Of a stretch of 64,000 nt of DNA, positions 9,752-17,646 are shown piece after piece. The notes beneath the pieces were generated by a model, which was not told where the DNA came from, ran no database searches, and saw nothing but the letters and a program-made list of their open reading frames with translations. A program made the position numbers and the translations under genes. The stretch comes from Pimelobacter simplex (GTDB taxonomy: Bacteria > Actinomycetota > Actinomycetes > Propionibacteriales > Nocardioidaceae), in NCBI GenBank assembly GCA_016803235.1, contig JADCLI010000008.1:1-64000 (forward strand). Reading direction: 5' to 3'. The first letter of the stretch is position 1, and each line of letters opens with the position of its first letter.

Positions 9752-10554
9752 GCGCTGGGGCCGCGGCGCGCGAACGGCCCGCCCGATCGGCGCCGCGTCA
9801 CGACCCGCTCGCCGCGCGGCCCGAGACGGCGCTCGTCCCAGGCGAGGTAGGCGAAGCCGCCGATGGCGAGCACGCCGAAGAACCACCACTGCAGGCCGTA
9901 GAAGAAGTGCGGGCCCTCGTCCAGCTCGGGCAGCTCGACGGCCGCCAGCTCGGTCTCCGGCTCGGGGTCCTCGGACTTGAGGGCGACGAAGCCGGTGTAC
10001 ACCTCGCGGTCGATGGCCTCGCCGATCGGGCCGCTCGCGATGGCCCGGGTGGAGTGGTCGTCGACCGCCGTGCTGTCACCGGTGCCGTCGGAGCGGACCC
10101 ATCCGGTCACCGTCACCTCGCCGGCCGGGGGCGCGGGCAGCTCGGCGCCCTTGATCACCGGGTTGTCGGTGCCGTACCAGCCGCGGTCGACGAGGAGCGT
10201 CGTACCGTCGGCCGTGACGAGGGGGACGACGACCTCGACGCCCGGATAGCTGTTGCGGGTGCGGTAGCGCACCACGACGGTGTCGTCGCGGTCGTACTCG
10301 CCGGTCGCGGTGACCAGGCGCCACTCGTCGGCCTCGGCCACCTCCCGCCCCGGCGCGAGGACCTCGGAGACGTCGACCGGCGCGCGGTCCTCGTTGGCGC
10401 GCACGATCGCGTTGCGCTCCTTGCGGTCGTCGAGGCGGCCGAACTGCCACTCCCCGAGCCACCAGGTGGCCCAGCCGACGACGATGATCGCGACGAAGAA
10501 CAGCACCCAGCGGCGACTCAGCAGGAATCGCCACGAGGACAGCCAGGAAAGCAC
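9637..10554 (-). CDS. SURF1 family cytochrome oxidase biogenesis protein
   Basis: 305 aa. It has the SURF1 layout: an N-terminal transmembrane helix (about residues 14-35) followed by the family motif LGEWQFGRLDDR, a central extracytoplasmic domain containing LLVDRGWYG and VTVTGWVRSD, and a second helix near residue 220-245 (FFYGLQWWFFGVLAIGGFAYLAW). SURF1 assists heme a insertion or assembly of cytochrome c oxidase. The C-terminal tail of about 60 residues is polar and Ser/Arg/Pro-rich, and it runs 115 nt into the 3' end of the convergent SDR gene. The reading frame stays open until 9637, so the overlap is real unless translation stops early. Confidence 0.9.
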   Translation of the reverse strand: MLSWLSSWRFLLSRRWVLFFVAIIVVGWATWWLGEWQFGRLDDRKERNAIVRANEDRAPVDVSEVLAPGREVAEADEWRLVTATGEYDRDDTVVVRYRTRNSYPGVEVVVPLVTADGTTLLVDRGWYGTDNPVIKGAELPAPPAGEVTVTGWVRSDGTGDSTAVDDHSTRAIASGPIGEAIDREVYTGFVALKSEDPEPETELAAVELPELDEGPHFFYGLQWWFFGVLAIGGFAYLAWDERRLGPRGERVVTRRRSGGPFARRGPSAHSERSNPPSTGSITPDRYDDAGDSTNAATRPNSSGNP

Positions 10555-10597
10555 GGTACAACGGTAGCCACGACCCCCGCGTGCCTAGACTGATGGG

Positions 10598-11590
10598 GTG
10601 CAGCCACTCCTCGACCAGCACGGACGGATCGCGACGGACCTACGGGTGTCGCTCACCGATCGCTGCAACCTGCGCTGCACCTACTGCATGCCGCCGGAGG
10701 GCCTCGACTGGATGCCGACCGACGAGCAGCTCACCGACGACGAGGTCGTCCGGCTGATCGGCGTCGCGGTGCAGCAGCTCGGCGTCGACGAGGTCCGGTT
10801 CACCGGCGGCGAGCCGCTGGTACGCCGCGGCCTGGTGGACATCGTGCGCCAGGTGCGGGCCCTCGACGCCGACGTCGAGATGTCGATCACGACCAACGCC
10901 CTCGGCCTGGCGAGGACCGCGCAGGCGCTGGCCGACGCCGGCCTCGACCGGGCCAACGTCAGCCTCGACACGATCCGCAGCGACACCTTCCACCAGATCA
11001 CCCGGCGCGACCGGTTCACCGACGTGGTCGAGGGCCTGGCCGCCGCCGAGGCCGCCGGCCTGGGCCCGGTGAAGGTCAACGCGGTGCTGCTGCGCGGCGT
11101 CAACGACGACCAGGCCCCCGAGCTGCTCGCCTGGTGCCTCGAGCGGGGCTACCAGCTCCGGTTCATCGAGCAGATGCCGCTCGACGCCCAGCACGGCTGG
11201 GACCGTGCCTCGATGGTCACCGCCGACGAGATCCTGGAGTCGCTGTCCTCCGTCTTCCGGCTCTCGCCGGCCGTCGAGCCGCGGGGGAGCGCCCCGGCCG
11301 AGCTCTTCCTGGTCGACGACGGCCCGGCCACCGTCGGTGTGATCGCCTCGGTCACCCGCCCGTTCTGCGGCGACTGCGACCGGGTCCGACTCACCGCGGA
11401 CGGCCAGGTCCGCAACTGCCTCTTCGCCCGCTCCGAGTCCGACCTGCGGCTGGCGATGCGCGCCGGCGCCACCGACGAGGAGCTCGCCGAGCGCTGGCGG
11501 GTCGCGATGTGGGGCAAGCTCCCCGGCCACGGCATCGACGACCCGACCTTCCTCCAGCCGGACCGGCCGATGTCGGCGATCGGCGGCTGA
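10598..11590 (+). CDS. moaA: GTP 3',8-cyclase (molybdenum cofactor biosynthesis)
   Basis: 330 aa from GTG 10598. A radical-SAM enzyme that converts GTP to 3',8-cyclo-7,8-dihydro-GTP, the first step of molybdopterin synthesis. The radical-SAM CxxxCxxC motif (DRCNLRCTYC) has Cys at 23, 27 and 30. The second [4Fe-4S] cluster motif near the C-terminus (FCGDCDRVRL plus NCLF) is also present, which separates MoaA from other radical-SAM proteins. FTGGEPLVR is the SAM-binding GGE segment. The C-terminus (MSAIGG) shows the conserved double Gly. No other moa genes are adjacent. Length is normal. Confidence 0.96.
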   Translation: MQPLLDQHGRIATDLRVSLTDRCNLRCTYCMPPEGLDWMPTDEQLTDDEVVRLIGVAVQQLGVDEVRFTGGEPLVRRGLVDIVRQVRALDADVEMSITTNALGLARTAQALADAGLDRANVSLDTIRSDTFHQITRRDRFTDVVEGLAAAEAAGLGPVKVNAVLLRGVNDDQAPELLAWCLERGYQLRFIEQMPLDAQHGWDRASMVTADEILESLSSVFRLSPAVEPRGSAPAELFLVDDGPATVGVIASVTRPFCGDCDRVRLTADGQVRNCLFARSESDLRLAMRAGATDEELAERWRVAMWGKLPGHGIDDPTFLQPDRPMSAIGG

Positions 11591-11597
11591 CCGACCC

Positions 11598-11786
11598 TCA
11601 CTCGTGGGGGACGGTCTCCTTGAGGAATCCCCGCGCGCCGAGGAAGGCCTCGAGCGACTCGCGATGCTCGGCGCACGCCAACCAGGTCTTGCGGCGCTCG
11701 GGGGTGTGCAGCTTGGGGTTGTTCCAGAGCAGCTGCCAGTGGGCCGGCTCCCGGCAGCCCCTGGCCGAGCAGATGTCAGGCTCCAT
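11598..11786 (-). CDS. Small conserved Cys-containing protein, function unknown
   Basis: 62 aa from ATG 11786; a GTG two codons further up (11792) is possible. It holds four visible Cys/His elements (CSARGCREPAHW, then CAEH), which look like a small zinc-binding fold. From memory, similar short actinobacterial proteins occur next to DUF3099 genes, sometimes labelled acetone carboxylase on weak grounds; I do not trust that name. The start lies inside the 3' end of the DUF3099 gene, so the two are co-translated. Confidence 0.65.
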   Translation of the reverse strand: MEPDICSARGCREPAHWQLLWNNPKLHTPERRKTWLACAEHRESLEAFLGARGFLKETVPHE

Positions 11787-12069
11787 GCTCACCCTGCTCG
11801 AGCTGGCGCTGCGCGTCGCCACCGCCGGTGAGGGGGAGCGCGCTGCTGCGGCTGTCCTCGGCGTTGGCCATCACCACGGCGACATACGGCAGGATGATCG
11901 CGCCGGCAATCAGGATCGGCCACAGCCAGTGGATCCCGGCAGCGCCACTGATCGCCGCGCCGACGAAGCACAGCGTGCGGATCGTCATCGCGATCACGTA
12001 CTTCTTCTGGCGCCGGGCCAGGTCGTCCTGCGGGCTGGAGCCGGCCGTGGTGATGCGGATGGCGTCCAT
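11776..12069 (-). CDS. DUF3099 family membrane protein
   Basis: 97 aa. Basic N-terminus (ARRQKKYVI) then two hydrophobic helices: about residues 27-47 (AMTIRTLCFVGAAISGAAG) and 50-68 (WPILIAGAIILPYVAVVMA), followed by a polar tail. This two-helix pattern with the RQKKY entry matches the actinobacterial DUF3099 family, whose function is unknown. It overlaps the small Cys-containing gene downstream and is divergent from the dodecin gene, with 42 bp between the starts. Confidence 0.8.
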   Translation of the reverse strand: MDAIRITTAGSSPQDDLARRQKKYVIAMTIRTLCFVGAAISGAAGIHWLWPILIAGAIILPYVAVVMANAEDSRSSALPLTGGGDAQRQLEQGEHGA

Positions 12070-12111
12070 GGCCCCAGCCTACGCCGGTGCGCCGCTGAGT
12101 AGGCTGGCGGC

Positions 12112-12327
12112 ATGTCGAACCGCACCTACCGCGTCAGCGAGATCGTCGGCACGTCGCCCGACGGCATCGACCAGGCCGTCCGCAACGGCGTCGAGCGTGC
12201 CAGCCAGACCCTGCGTCACCTCGACTGGTTCGAGGTCACCCAGGTCCGTGGCCAGATCAAGGACGGCGCCGTCGAGCACTTCCAGGTCACCATGAAGATC
12301 GGGTTCCGGCTCGAGGACGACGAGTAG
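12112..12327 (+). CDS. Dodecin family protein
   Basis: 71 aa, exactly the size of dodecins. These form hollow dodecamers that bind flavin, or flavin and CoA in actinobacteria, and buffer free flavin. The typical pattern TYRVSEIVGTSPDGIDQAVRNGVERASQTLRHLDWFEV includes the flavin-stacking Trp at about residue 39, followed by QVRGQIKDGAVEHFQVTMKIGF. Start ATG 12112. It is a single-gene unit followed by a palindrome-rich gap. Confidence 0.95.
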   Translation: MSNRTYRVSEIVGTSPDGIDQAVRNGVERASQTLRHLDWFEVTQVRGQIKDGAVEHFQVTMKIGFRLEDDE

Positions 12328-12382
12328 TCCGAGCCGATCGCCCACCGCGGGATTTGGTGGGTCTCGCCTCGGTGGGTGGTCC

Positions 12383-12459
12383 GGGGTGCTGCGGTTTGGG
12401 ACCAAACCGCGACCCGGACCCCCGATTCGATGCGGTTTGGGACCAAACCGCAACACCCC
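12383..12459. repeat. Nested palindromic repeat element (two 20-nt palindromes inside a larger one)
   Basis: Two copies of a perfect 9-2-9 palindrome (GCGGTTTGG-GA-CCAAACCGC) sit at 12391-12410 and 12432-12451. The outer flanks also pair: GGGGTG before the first copy and CACCCC after the second, so the two copies form the arms of a 77-nt larger hairpin with one mismatch. It lies between dodecin and fabG. The layout resembles REP/BIME-type intergenic repeats or a strong terminator; there is no U-run. Confidence 0.8.
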
Positions 12460-12568
12460 CGACCTGCCCGATCCCGACCCGTTTGTCGGGGTCCTACAAC
12501 GCACGGCCGGGATCTTGGTGCCCGCTGCCGGCGAGGCGGGAGCACTCGCCCGACTAGCGTCACAGAGC

Positions 12569-13279
12569 GTGAGCCAACCACGTTCCGTCCTCGTCACCGG
12601 AGGCAACCGCGGCATCGGCCGCGCGATCGCCGAGGCCTTCATCGCCGCGGGCGACAAGGTCGCCGTCACCACCCGGAGCGGAGGCGCTCCCGAGGGTGCG
12701 CTCGAGCTCAAGGCCGACATCACCGACGCCGCTGCCGTCGAGGCCGCGTTCGCCGCCGCCGAGGAGGCGCACGGCCCGATCGAGGTGCTCGTCGCCAACG
12801 CCGGCATCACCAAGGACACGCTCCTGCTGCGCATGTCCGAGGACGACTGGTCCTCGGTCATCGACACCAACCTGACGGCCTCCTTCCGCCTGGCCAAGCG
12901 CGCCGCCAAGGGCATGCTGCGGCAGAAGAAGGGCCGGATCATCTTCATCTCCAGCGTGGTGGGCCTGCTCGGCTCGCCGGGCCAGGTCAACTACGCCGCC
13001 TCCAAGGCCGGCCTGGTCGGCATGGCGCGCTCGCTGGCGCGTGAGCTCGGGCCGCGCTCGATCACGGCGAACGTCGTGGCGCCCGGGTACGTCGACACCG
13101 ACATGACCGCGGTGCTGACCGACGAGCAGAAGGAAGGGATCCGCAACCAGGTCCCGCTGGGCCGGTACGCCGACCCGACCGAGATCGCCGGGGCGGTGCT
13201 GTTCCTCGCCAGCCCCGAGGCGGCGTACGTGACCGGCGCGGTGATCCCCGTGGACGGCGGACTGGGAATGGGGCACTGA
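12569..13279 (+). CDS. fabG: 3-oxoacyl-[acyl-carrier-protein] reductase
   Basis: 236 aa from GTG 12569 (SQPRSVLVTGGNRGIG). The NADPH motif TGGNRGIG is at about residues 10-17, NAG at about 76, and the catalytic Ser-Tyr-Lys triad is visible as ISSVVG and NYAASKAG. It reduces 3-oxoacyl-ACP in type II fatty acid synthesis. The stop is two bases before the start of fabI, so the pair is an operon equivalent to mabA-inhA of mycobacteria. The longer open frame upstream runs through the palindromic gap and is unlikely to be coding. Confidence 0.94.
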   Translation: MSQPRSVLVTGGNRGIGRAIAEAFIAAGDKVAVTTRSGGAPEGALELKADITDAAAVEAAFAAAEEAHGPIEVLVANAGITKDTLLLRMSEDDWSSVIDTNLTASFRLAKRAAKGMLRQKKGRIIFISSVVGLLGSPGQVNYAASKAGLVGMARSLARELGPRSITANVVAPGYVDTDMTAVLTDEQKEGIRNQVPLGRYADPTEIAGAVLFLASPEAAYVTGAVIPVDGGLGMGH

Positions 13280-13280
13280 G

Positions 13281-14063
13281 ATGACCGGAATCCTCGCAGG
13301 CAAGAACGTCCTCGTCGCGGGCGTCACCCTCGACACCTCGATCGGCTTCGCGGTCGCGAAGTTCGCGCAGGAGCAGGGCGCCACCGTCCTGGTCTCCAAC
13401 TTCGGCCAGGCGCTGCGGATCACCCGCCGCATCGTCAAGCGGCTCCCCGAGCTGCCGACCGTCATCGAGCTCGACGTCACCGACGCCGAGCACCTGGCCG
13501 CCCTCCCGGACGCCGTCCGCGAGGCGCTCGGCCCGGACGCGAGGCTCGACGGCGTCGTGCACTCGATCGCCTACGGCAACCCCGAGACCCTGCTCGGCGG
13601 CAAGTTCCTCGACGGCCCGTGGGAGGACGTCGCCCAGGCCGTCCAGGTCTCGGCGTACTCCCTCAAGTCGCTCGCCGTCGCCTGCCGCCCGCTGATGTCC
13701 GGGGGCGGCTCCGTCGTGGGCCTCACCTTCGACGCCAGCGTCGCGTGGCCGGTCTACGACTGGATGGGCGTCGCGAAGGCGGGCCTGGAGTCGTGCGCCC
13801 GCTACCTCGCCCGCGACCTCGGCGGCGACGGGATCCGGGTCAACCTGGTCTCCGCCGGCCCGCTGCGGACCCTCGCGGCCAAGGCCATCCCCGGCTTCGA
13901 GGACCTCGAGTCGATGTGGACCACCAAGTCGCCGCTCGGCTGGGACAACACCGACCAGGAGCCGACCGCCAAGGCGGTGTGTGCGCTGCTGTCGGACCTG
14001 TTCCCCGCGACCACGGGCGAGATCGTCCACGTCGACGGCGGCTTCCACGCGATGGGCGCCTGA
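13281..14063 (+). CDS. fabI: Enoyl-[acyl-carrier-protein] reductase, FabI/InhA type
   Basis: 260 aa. NADH-dependent reduction of trans-2-enoyl-ACP, the last step of each elongation cycle. The atypical FabI dinucleotide region is VAGVTLDTSIGFAVAKFA (about residues 12-29); VVHSIAYGNP and the catalytic Tyr-x6-Lys (YDWMGVAKAG) are clear, with no classical YxxxK. The C-terminal GEIVHVDGGFHAMGA is standard. It follows fabG directly. The FabI/InhA-class assignment is firm. Confidence 0.95.
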   Translation: MTGILAGKNVLVAGVTLDTSIGFAVAKFAQEQGATVLVSNFGQALRITRRIVKRLPELPTVIELDVTDAEHLAALPDAVREALGPDARLDGVVHSIAYGNPETLLGGKFLDGPWEDVAQAVQVSAYSLKSLAVACRPLMSGGGSVVGLTFDASVAWPVYDWMGVAKAGLESCARYLARDLGGDGIRVNLVSAGPLRTLAAKAIPGFEDLESMWTTKSPLGWDNTDQEPTAKAVCALLSDLFPATTGEIVHVDGGFHAMGA

Positions 14064-14067
14064 CGCA

Positions 14068-14742
14068 CTACCCGGTACGGCGCGCCCACCGCTGCGCAGC
14101 GGCGGTGAGCAGCGCCCACACCACCACGACGATCCCGATCTCCTCGAGCACGTACCACGGCCACGGGCCGAGGAGGTCGAGGATCGACGTGCCGGGCTTG
14201 CGCACGAGGTAGCCGTAGTTGGTGTCGGCCACGACGTTGAAGGCGTAGGTCACCGCCGCCCACGTCAGCGTGACCGCGACCGCCGCCCGGTAGTCGCGCC
14301 AGCGCGGCGCCTTGCGCAGCCCGACCACCAGGTAGACCGCCGACCACACGATCAGCAGGTGCAGCGCCCAGAACGCGAAGTACCGCGGGTGCGGGAAGTC
14401 CTCGTTGAGCGAGGGCGTGACGATGCCCTGGACCGTCAGCGTCAGCCCCCAGAAGAAGGTCAGCGTCACCGGCAGCGGGCGGTGCGTCCACAGCGCCCAC
14501 GTCGCCGCGATCCACGCCAGGTCGCACAGGTGCAGCGGCAGCGTCACGCCGAGCTCGAAGTTGAAGAGCAGGTCGACCACCTGCAGCGGCACGGTCGCCA
14601 ACGGCACGAGCAGCGCCCAGGTCCGGCTGAACCGGGTCGGACCGTCGTACGCCGCGTCCCGGCGCCCCAGGAGCACGGCCGCCACCAGCCCCACGGCGAA
14701 CACCGCCAGCGGCACCAGATGGGTGGCTCCGTACTGCGTCAT
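14068..14742 (-). CDS. TIGR02206/YwaF-like integral membrane protein
   Basis: 224 aa from ATG 14742. At least six hydrophobic segments, with LPLHLCDLAWIAATWALW and FFWGLTLTVQGIVTP typical of the YwaF/TIGR02206 family of uncharacterised membrane proteins. Function unknown. Its 3' end abuts the convergent fabI stop. Divergent from the phosphohistidine phosphatase gene with an 18-bp gap. Confidence 0.8.
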   Translation of the reverse strand: MTQYGATHLVPLAVFAVGLVAAVLLGRRDAAYDGPTRFSRTWALLVPLATVPLQVVDLLFNFELGVTLPLHLCDLAWIAATWALWTHRPLPVTLTFFWGLTLTVQGIVTPSLNEDFPHPRYFAFWALHLLIVWSAVYLVVGLRKAPRWRDYRAAVAVTLTWAAVTYAFNVVADTNYGYLVRKPGTSILDLLGPWPWYVLEEIGIVVVVWALLTAAAQRWARRTG

Positions 14743-14760
14743 GCGTAATACGATGCACCG

Positions 14761-15270
14761 GTGGAGAAGCAACGGCTGCTCGTCGTCGTCCGACACGCCA
14801 AGGCCGAGCAGTTCGCCCCCTCTGACGTCGAACGGGTGTTGAGTGCCCGGGGCCGGGACGACGGGCACGCCCTCGGCACCTGGCTCGCCGAGTCGGGGAT
14901 CGACCCCGACGTCGCCTACGTGTCGTACGCCGCCCGCACCCGCGAGACCTGGGACGTCGTCGCCGGCGGTGCCGGCTGGCAGCTGGCCCCCCAGGTCGAC
15001 GGCAACCTCTACGGCACGGACGAGGAAGGCGTCCTCGAGCTGGTGCGCACCACCCCCGACGACGCCGCCACCGTCGTGGTCGTCGGCCACAACCCGACCA
15101 TGGCGATGCTGGTGCAGCTCCTCGACGACGGTGAGGGACCGGCGAGCGGCCAGGTCGAGCTCGGCGCGTTCCCGACCAGTGCGGCCGCGGTGTTCACCGT
15201 CGACGGGACCTGGGACGACGTGGTGCCCGTGGGGTGCCGGTTGGTCGCCTTCCACGTCGGGAGAGGTTGA
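14761..15270 (+). CDS. SixA-like histidine phosphatase
   Basis: 169 aa from GTG 14761. The catalytic RHG-type motif is VVVRHAKAE (Arg11-His12), with the second conserved His in VVVVGHNPTM (about residue 117) and the downstream AARTRETWD arginine. These are hallmarks of the short SixA branch of the histidine phosphatase superfamily. SixA removes phosphate from histidine phosphotransfer domains in E. coli; the substrate here is unknown and no sensor kinase is adjacent. Confidence 0.87.
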   Translation: MEKQRLLVVVRHAKAEQFAPSDVERVLSARGRDDGHALGTWLAESGIDPDVAYVSYAARTRETWDVVAGGAGWQLAPQVDGNLYGTDEEGVLELVRTTPDDAATVVVVGHNPTMAMLVQLLDDGEGPASGQVELGAFPTSAAAVFTVDGTWDDVVPVGCRLVAFHVGRG

Positions 15271-15357
15271 TCTCGGGCTTGGTGCGGCTCGGTGCGGGCC
15301 TGGTGCGTCTCGTGAGCTGATCACGGTGTTGGTTTGGCGCTCGCTTCGCTCGCGCAT

Positions 15358-15453
15358 GTCGCGCCGCCTGTCAACGCTGTTTCTTCCTCCCCCGCACGCT
15401 CCCTCGTTCCTCGGTCGCGCGCTCCTCCGTCCAGAAACAGCGGGCGGCGCGAC
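15358..15453. repeat. Large imperfect palindrome in the gap before serB
   Basis: Left arm GTCGCGCCGCC (15358-15368) plus CGCTGTTTCT (15375-15384) pairs with AGAAACAGCG (15433-15442) plus GGCGGCGCGAC (15443-15453). The two stem blocks are separated by a 6-nt interruption on one side. It is the first of three hairpins in a 350-bp gene-free stretch (15271-15620) between convergent genes. Intergenic repeat or terminator region. Confidence 0.75.
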
Positions 15454-15466
15454 GAAGAAGAGCTCA

Positions 15467-15500
15467 GCCGGACGTCATGCACACACGCCTGACGTCCGGC
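15467..15500. terminator. Perfect 10-bp hairpin, possible bidirectional terminator
   Basis: GCCGGACGTC and GACGTCCGGC pair perfectly around a 14-nt loop, between the convergent phosphatase and serB genes. No U-tract is present, as is common in high-GC actinobacteria. The terminator role is inferred from position only. Confidence 0.5.
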
Positions 15501-15511
15501 TGGATGTCGTC

Positions 15512-15591
15512 GGGCGCGCCGCGTTGCCTGGACGGAGCGGAGCGAGCGCCAGCGAGCGCAGCGGAGGAAGGCAACGCGCAAGAGCGCGCCC
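15512..15591. repeat. Third large palindrome of the same gap
   Basis: GGGCGCGC (15512-15519) with CGCGTTGCCT pairs with AGGCAACGCG (15569-15578) and GCGCGCCC (15584-15591). The loop carries purine-rich repeats of the type GGAGCGAGCG. Together with the two preceding hairpins it fills the whole gap; no open reading frame there looks real. Confidence 0.7.
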
Positions 15592-15620
15592 GACATGCCG
15601 GAGCGCAGCGACGGCGAGAA

Positions 15621-16841
15621 TTACACCGGCGGAGCGGGCGTGACGATCCCGGCCGCCGCGTCGGCGGCCTCGATCTCCTCGCGGGTGATGCCGAGCAGGT
15701 ACATGATCGCGTCCAGGTAGGGAACGCTCAGCGCGGTGTCGGCCGCCTCCCGGACGACCGGGCGCGCGTTGTAGGCGATGCCGAGACCGGCGGCGGCGAG
15801 CATGTCGAGGTCGTTGGCACCGTCGCCGATGGCGATGGTGGCGTCCACGGGGACACCGAGGTCGGCGGCGAACTCCCGCAGCGCGGTGGCCTTGCCGGCC
15901 CGGTCGACGACCGCGCCGACGACCTCGCCGGTGAGCTTGCCGTCGACGATCTCGAGGGTGTTGGCGCGGGCGCGGTGGATGCCGAGGTCCTCGGCGAGGC
16001 GGTCGGTGATCTGACTGAAGCCGCCCGAGACGATGGCGAAGCGGTAGCCGAGGCGGCGCAGGGTGCGGACCATGGTCCGGGCGCCGGGATTGACCACGAT
16101 GGCGTCGTACACCTGGTCGAGCACCGACGCGTCGAGCCCGGCGAGCAGCTTCACGCGGGCGCGCAGCGACTGCTCGAAGTCGATCTCCCCGCGCATGGCG
16201 CGCTCGGTGACCTCGGCGACCTCGGTGCCGAACCCGGCGTGCTCGGCGAGCATCTCGATCACCTCGCCCTGGATCAGGGTCGAGTCGACGTCCATCACGA
16301 TCAGGCGGACGCCGTGGCGCAGCAGGTCGGCGGGCTGGACGGCGACGTCGATGCCGTGGGCGGCGGCGTCGACGGCCAGCAGCTGGCGCAGCCGGTCGGG
16401 GCGGGCACCGGAGACGTCGAGCTCGAGGGCGGTGACGGGGTAGCGCGCCATCCGCTCGATCCGGTCGATGTTGCCGCCGCAGTCGGCGATCCGGCCGGCG
16501 ATGGCGGCCATCGCCGAGGCCTTGAGCGGGGCGCCGATGACGGTGACGTGGGCGCGGTCGCGGTGCCGGGAGCGGTTGTCGCCGGACCCCTTCTCGATCT
16601 CGACGCTCATGCCGAGCGCCTCGACCGTCTCCTCCAGCTGGCGCCGCAGCTTCTTGCGGTCGCGGGGTGCGGTCACGAGCACACCGAGCACCAGCCGTCC
16701 CCGCATCAGCATCTGCTCGAGGTCGACGACGGTGACGCCGGAGCCGGCGAGGCTCGAGAGGACCGTCGAGGTGACGCCGGGCCGGTCGGCGCCGGTGACG
16801 GTGATCAGGAGGGTGTCGTCCGCTGCATCGTGAGGGCTCAT
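15621..16841 (-). CDS. serB: Phosphoserine phosphatase with N-terminal ACT domains
   Basis: 406 aa from ATG 16841. It dephosphorylates O-phosphoserine, the last step of serine synthesis. The N-terminal about 180 residues are ACT-type (LLITVTGADRPGVTSTVLSSL and a second unit AHVTVIGAPLKASAMAAI). The HAD domain follows with the nucleophile motif VMDVDSTLIQGEVIE, motif II VSGGFSQI and motif IV IGDGANDLDMLAAAGLGIA. This ACT-ACT-HAD layout is typical of actinobacterial SerB (SerB2-like). Single gene after a palindrome-rich gap. Confidence 0.95.
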   Translation of the reverse strand: MSPHDAADDTLLITVTGADRPGVTSTVLSSLAGSGVTVVDLEQMLMRGRLVLGVLVTAPRDRKKLRRQLEETVEALGMSVEIEKGSGDNRSRHRDRAHVTVIGAPLKASAMAAIAGRIADCGGNIDRIERMARYPVTALELDVSGARPDRLRQLLAVDAAAHGIDVAVQPADLLRHGVRLIVMDVDSTLIQGEVIEMLAEHAGFGTEVAEVTERAMRGEIDFEQSLRARVKLLAGLDASVLDQVYDAIVVNPGARTMVRTLRRLGYRFAIVSGGFSQITDRLAEDLGIHRARANTLEIVDGKLTGEVVGAVVDRAGKATALREFAADLGVPVDATIAIGDGANDLDMLAAAGLGIAYNARPVVREAADTALSVPYLDAIMYLLGITREEIEAADAAAGIVTPAPPV

Positions 16842-16869
16842 CGCGGGGTGCAGGCTACCGCTGCGCGGG

Positions 16870-17592
16870 TCAGCGGTCCGCCGGTGGCCAGCCGTCGGGC
16901 GCGCAGGCCGCGGTGAGCGCGTGCCGAGCCGCCCGCTCCAGCGGTTCCAGCGCGGCCCGTCGTACGGCGGCCGCACTCGCCGACAGCGCGCCGCCGTCGT
17001 CCTGGAGGGCCAGCTCCACGACCGCCTCCAGGTGCAGCGCCCGGCCCGCGAGCTCGACGCCGCGCCCCGGCGTGCCCGGCGGAGCGGACAGGGGTACGCC
17101 GGTACGCAGGTCGTGCAGCTCGTCGGCGACCCGCGGCTGCCACCGGGCGACATCGAGGTCGGCGAGCTGGTTGGCCGCCGCGAGCAGGGCCGCGCGCAGC
17201 TGACGGTCGGCCTCGCCGAGGTCGGGCGGCGGTCGCCGGGCGGCGGGCAGCACGGTCCACTCGACCGCGCGGCCCACCTGGCGCGGCACCAGCCCCGTCC
17301 CGGGCAGCAGCACCACCTCGCCGGCCTCGACGGCTGCGGCCGTCAGCTCCCGCGGGCCACGCACGCCGGCCGGGTCGCCCGGTGCCGGGAAGGCGGCCGC
17401 GACCACGTCGGCGCCTGCGTTGCGGGCGGCCGCGAGCTCCAGCAGGAGCGACGACGGGCCGTCGGGCGTGCTCACGACGTGGGTGACGTCGTCGCCGTGA
17501 ACGGCGTCGAGGACCTCGTCGGGACCGACCAGTCCGCGCAGCCAGGCGGTTCCCCACCACGCCAGCCGGGCCGAGACGGGGAGTGCGCTCAC
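16870..17592 (-). CDS. Conserved hypothetical protein (actinobacterial)
   Basis: 240 aa from GTG 17592. No catalytic motif recognised. The sequence is soluble, Ala/Arg-rich, and has an N-terminal segment (ARLAWWGTAWLRGLVGPDEVLDAV) and a middle part EVVLLPGTGLVPRQVGRAVEW that look conserved. Codon use matches its neighbours, so it is a normal core gene. It is divergent from the ABC ATPase gene at 17647. Confidence 0.7.
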   Translation of the reverse strand: MSALPVSARLAWWGTAWLRGLVGPDEVLDAVHGDDVTHVVSTPDGPSSLLLELAAARNAGADVVAAAFPAPGDPAGVRGPRELTAAAVEAGEVVLLPGTGLVPRQVGRAVEWTVLPAARRPPPDLGEADRQLRAALLAAANQLADLDVARWQPRVADELHDLRTGVPLSAPPGTPGRGVELAGRALHLEAVVELALQDDGGALSASAAAVRRAALEPLERAARHALTAACAPDGWPPADR

Positions 17593-17646
17593 CCGGAGAC
17601 CCTACTGCGCCGGGAACGGCCGGACGGACTCGTTAAGGTGGCTCGC

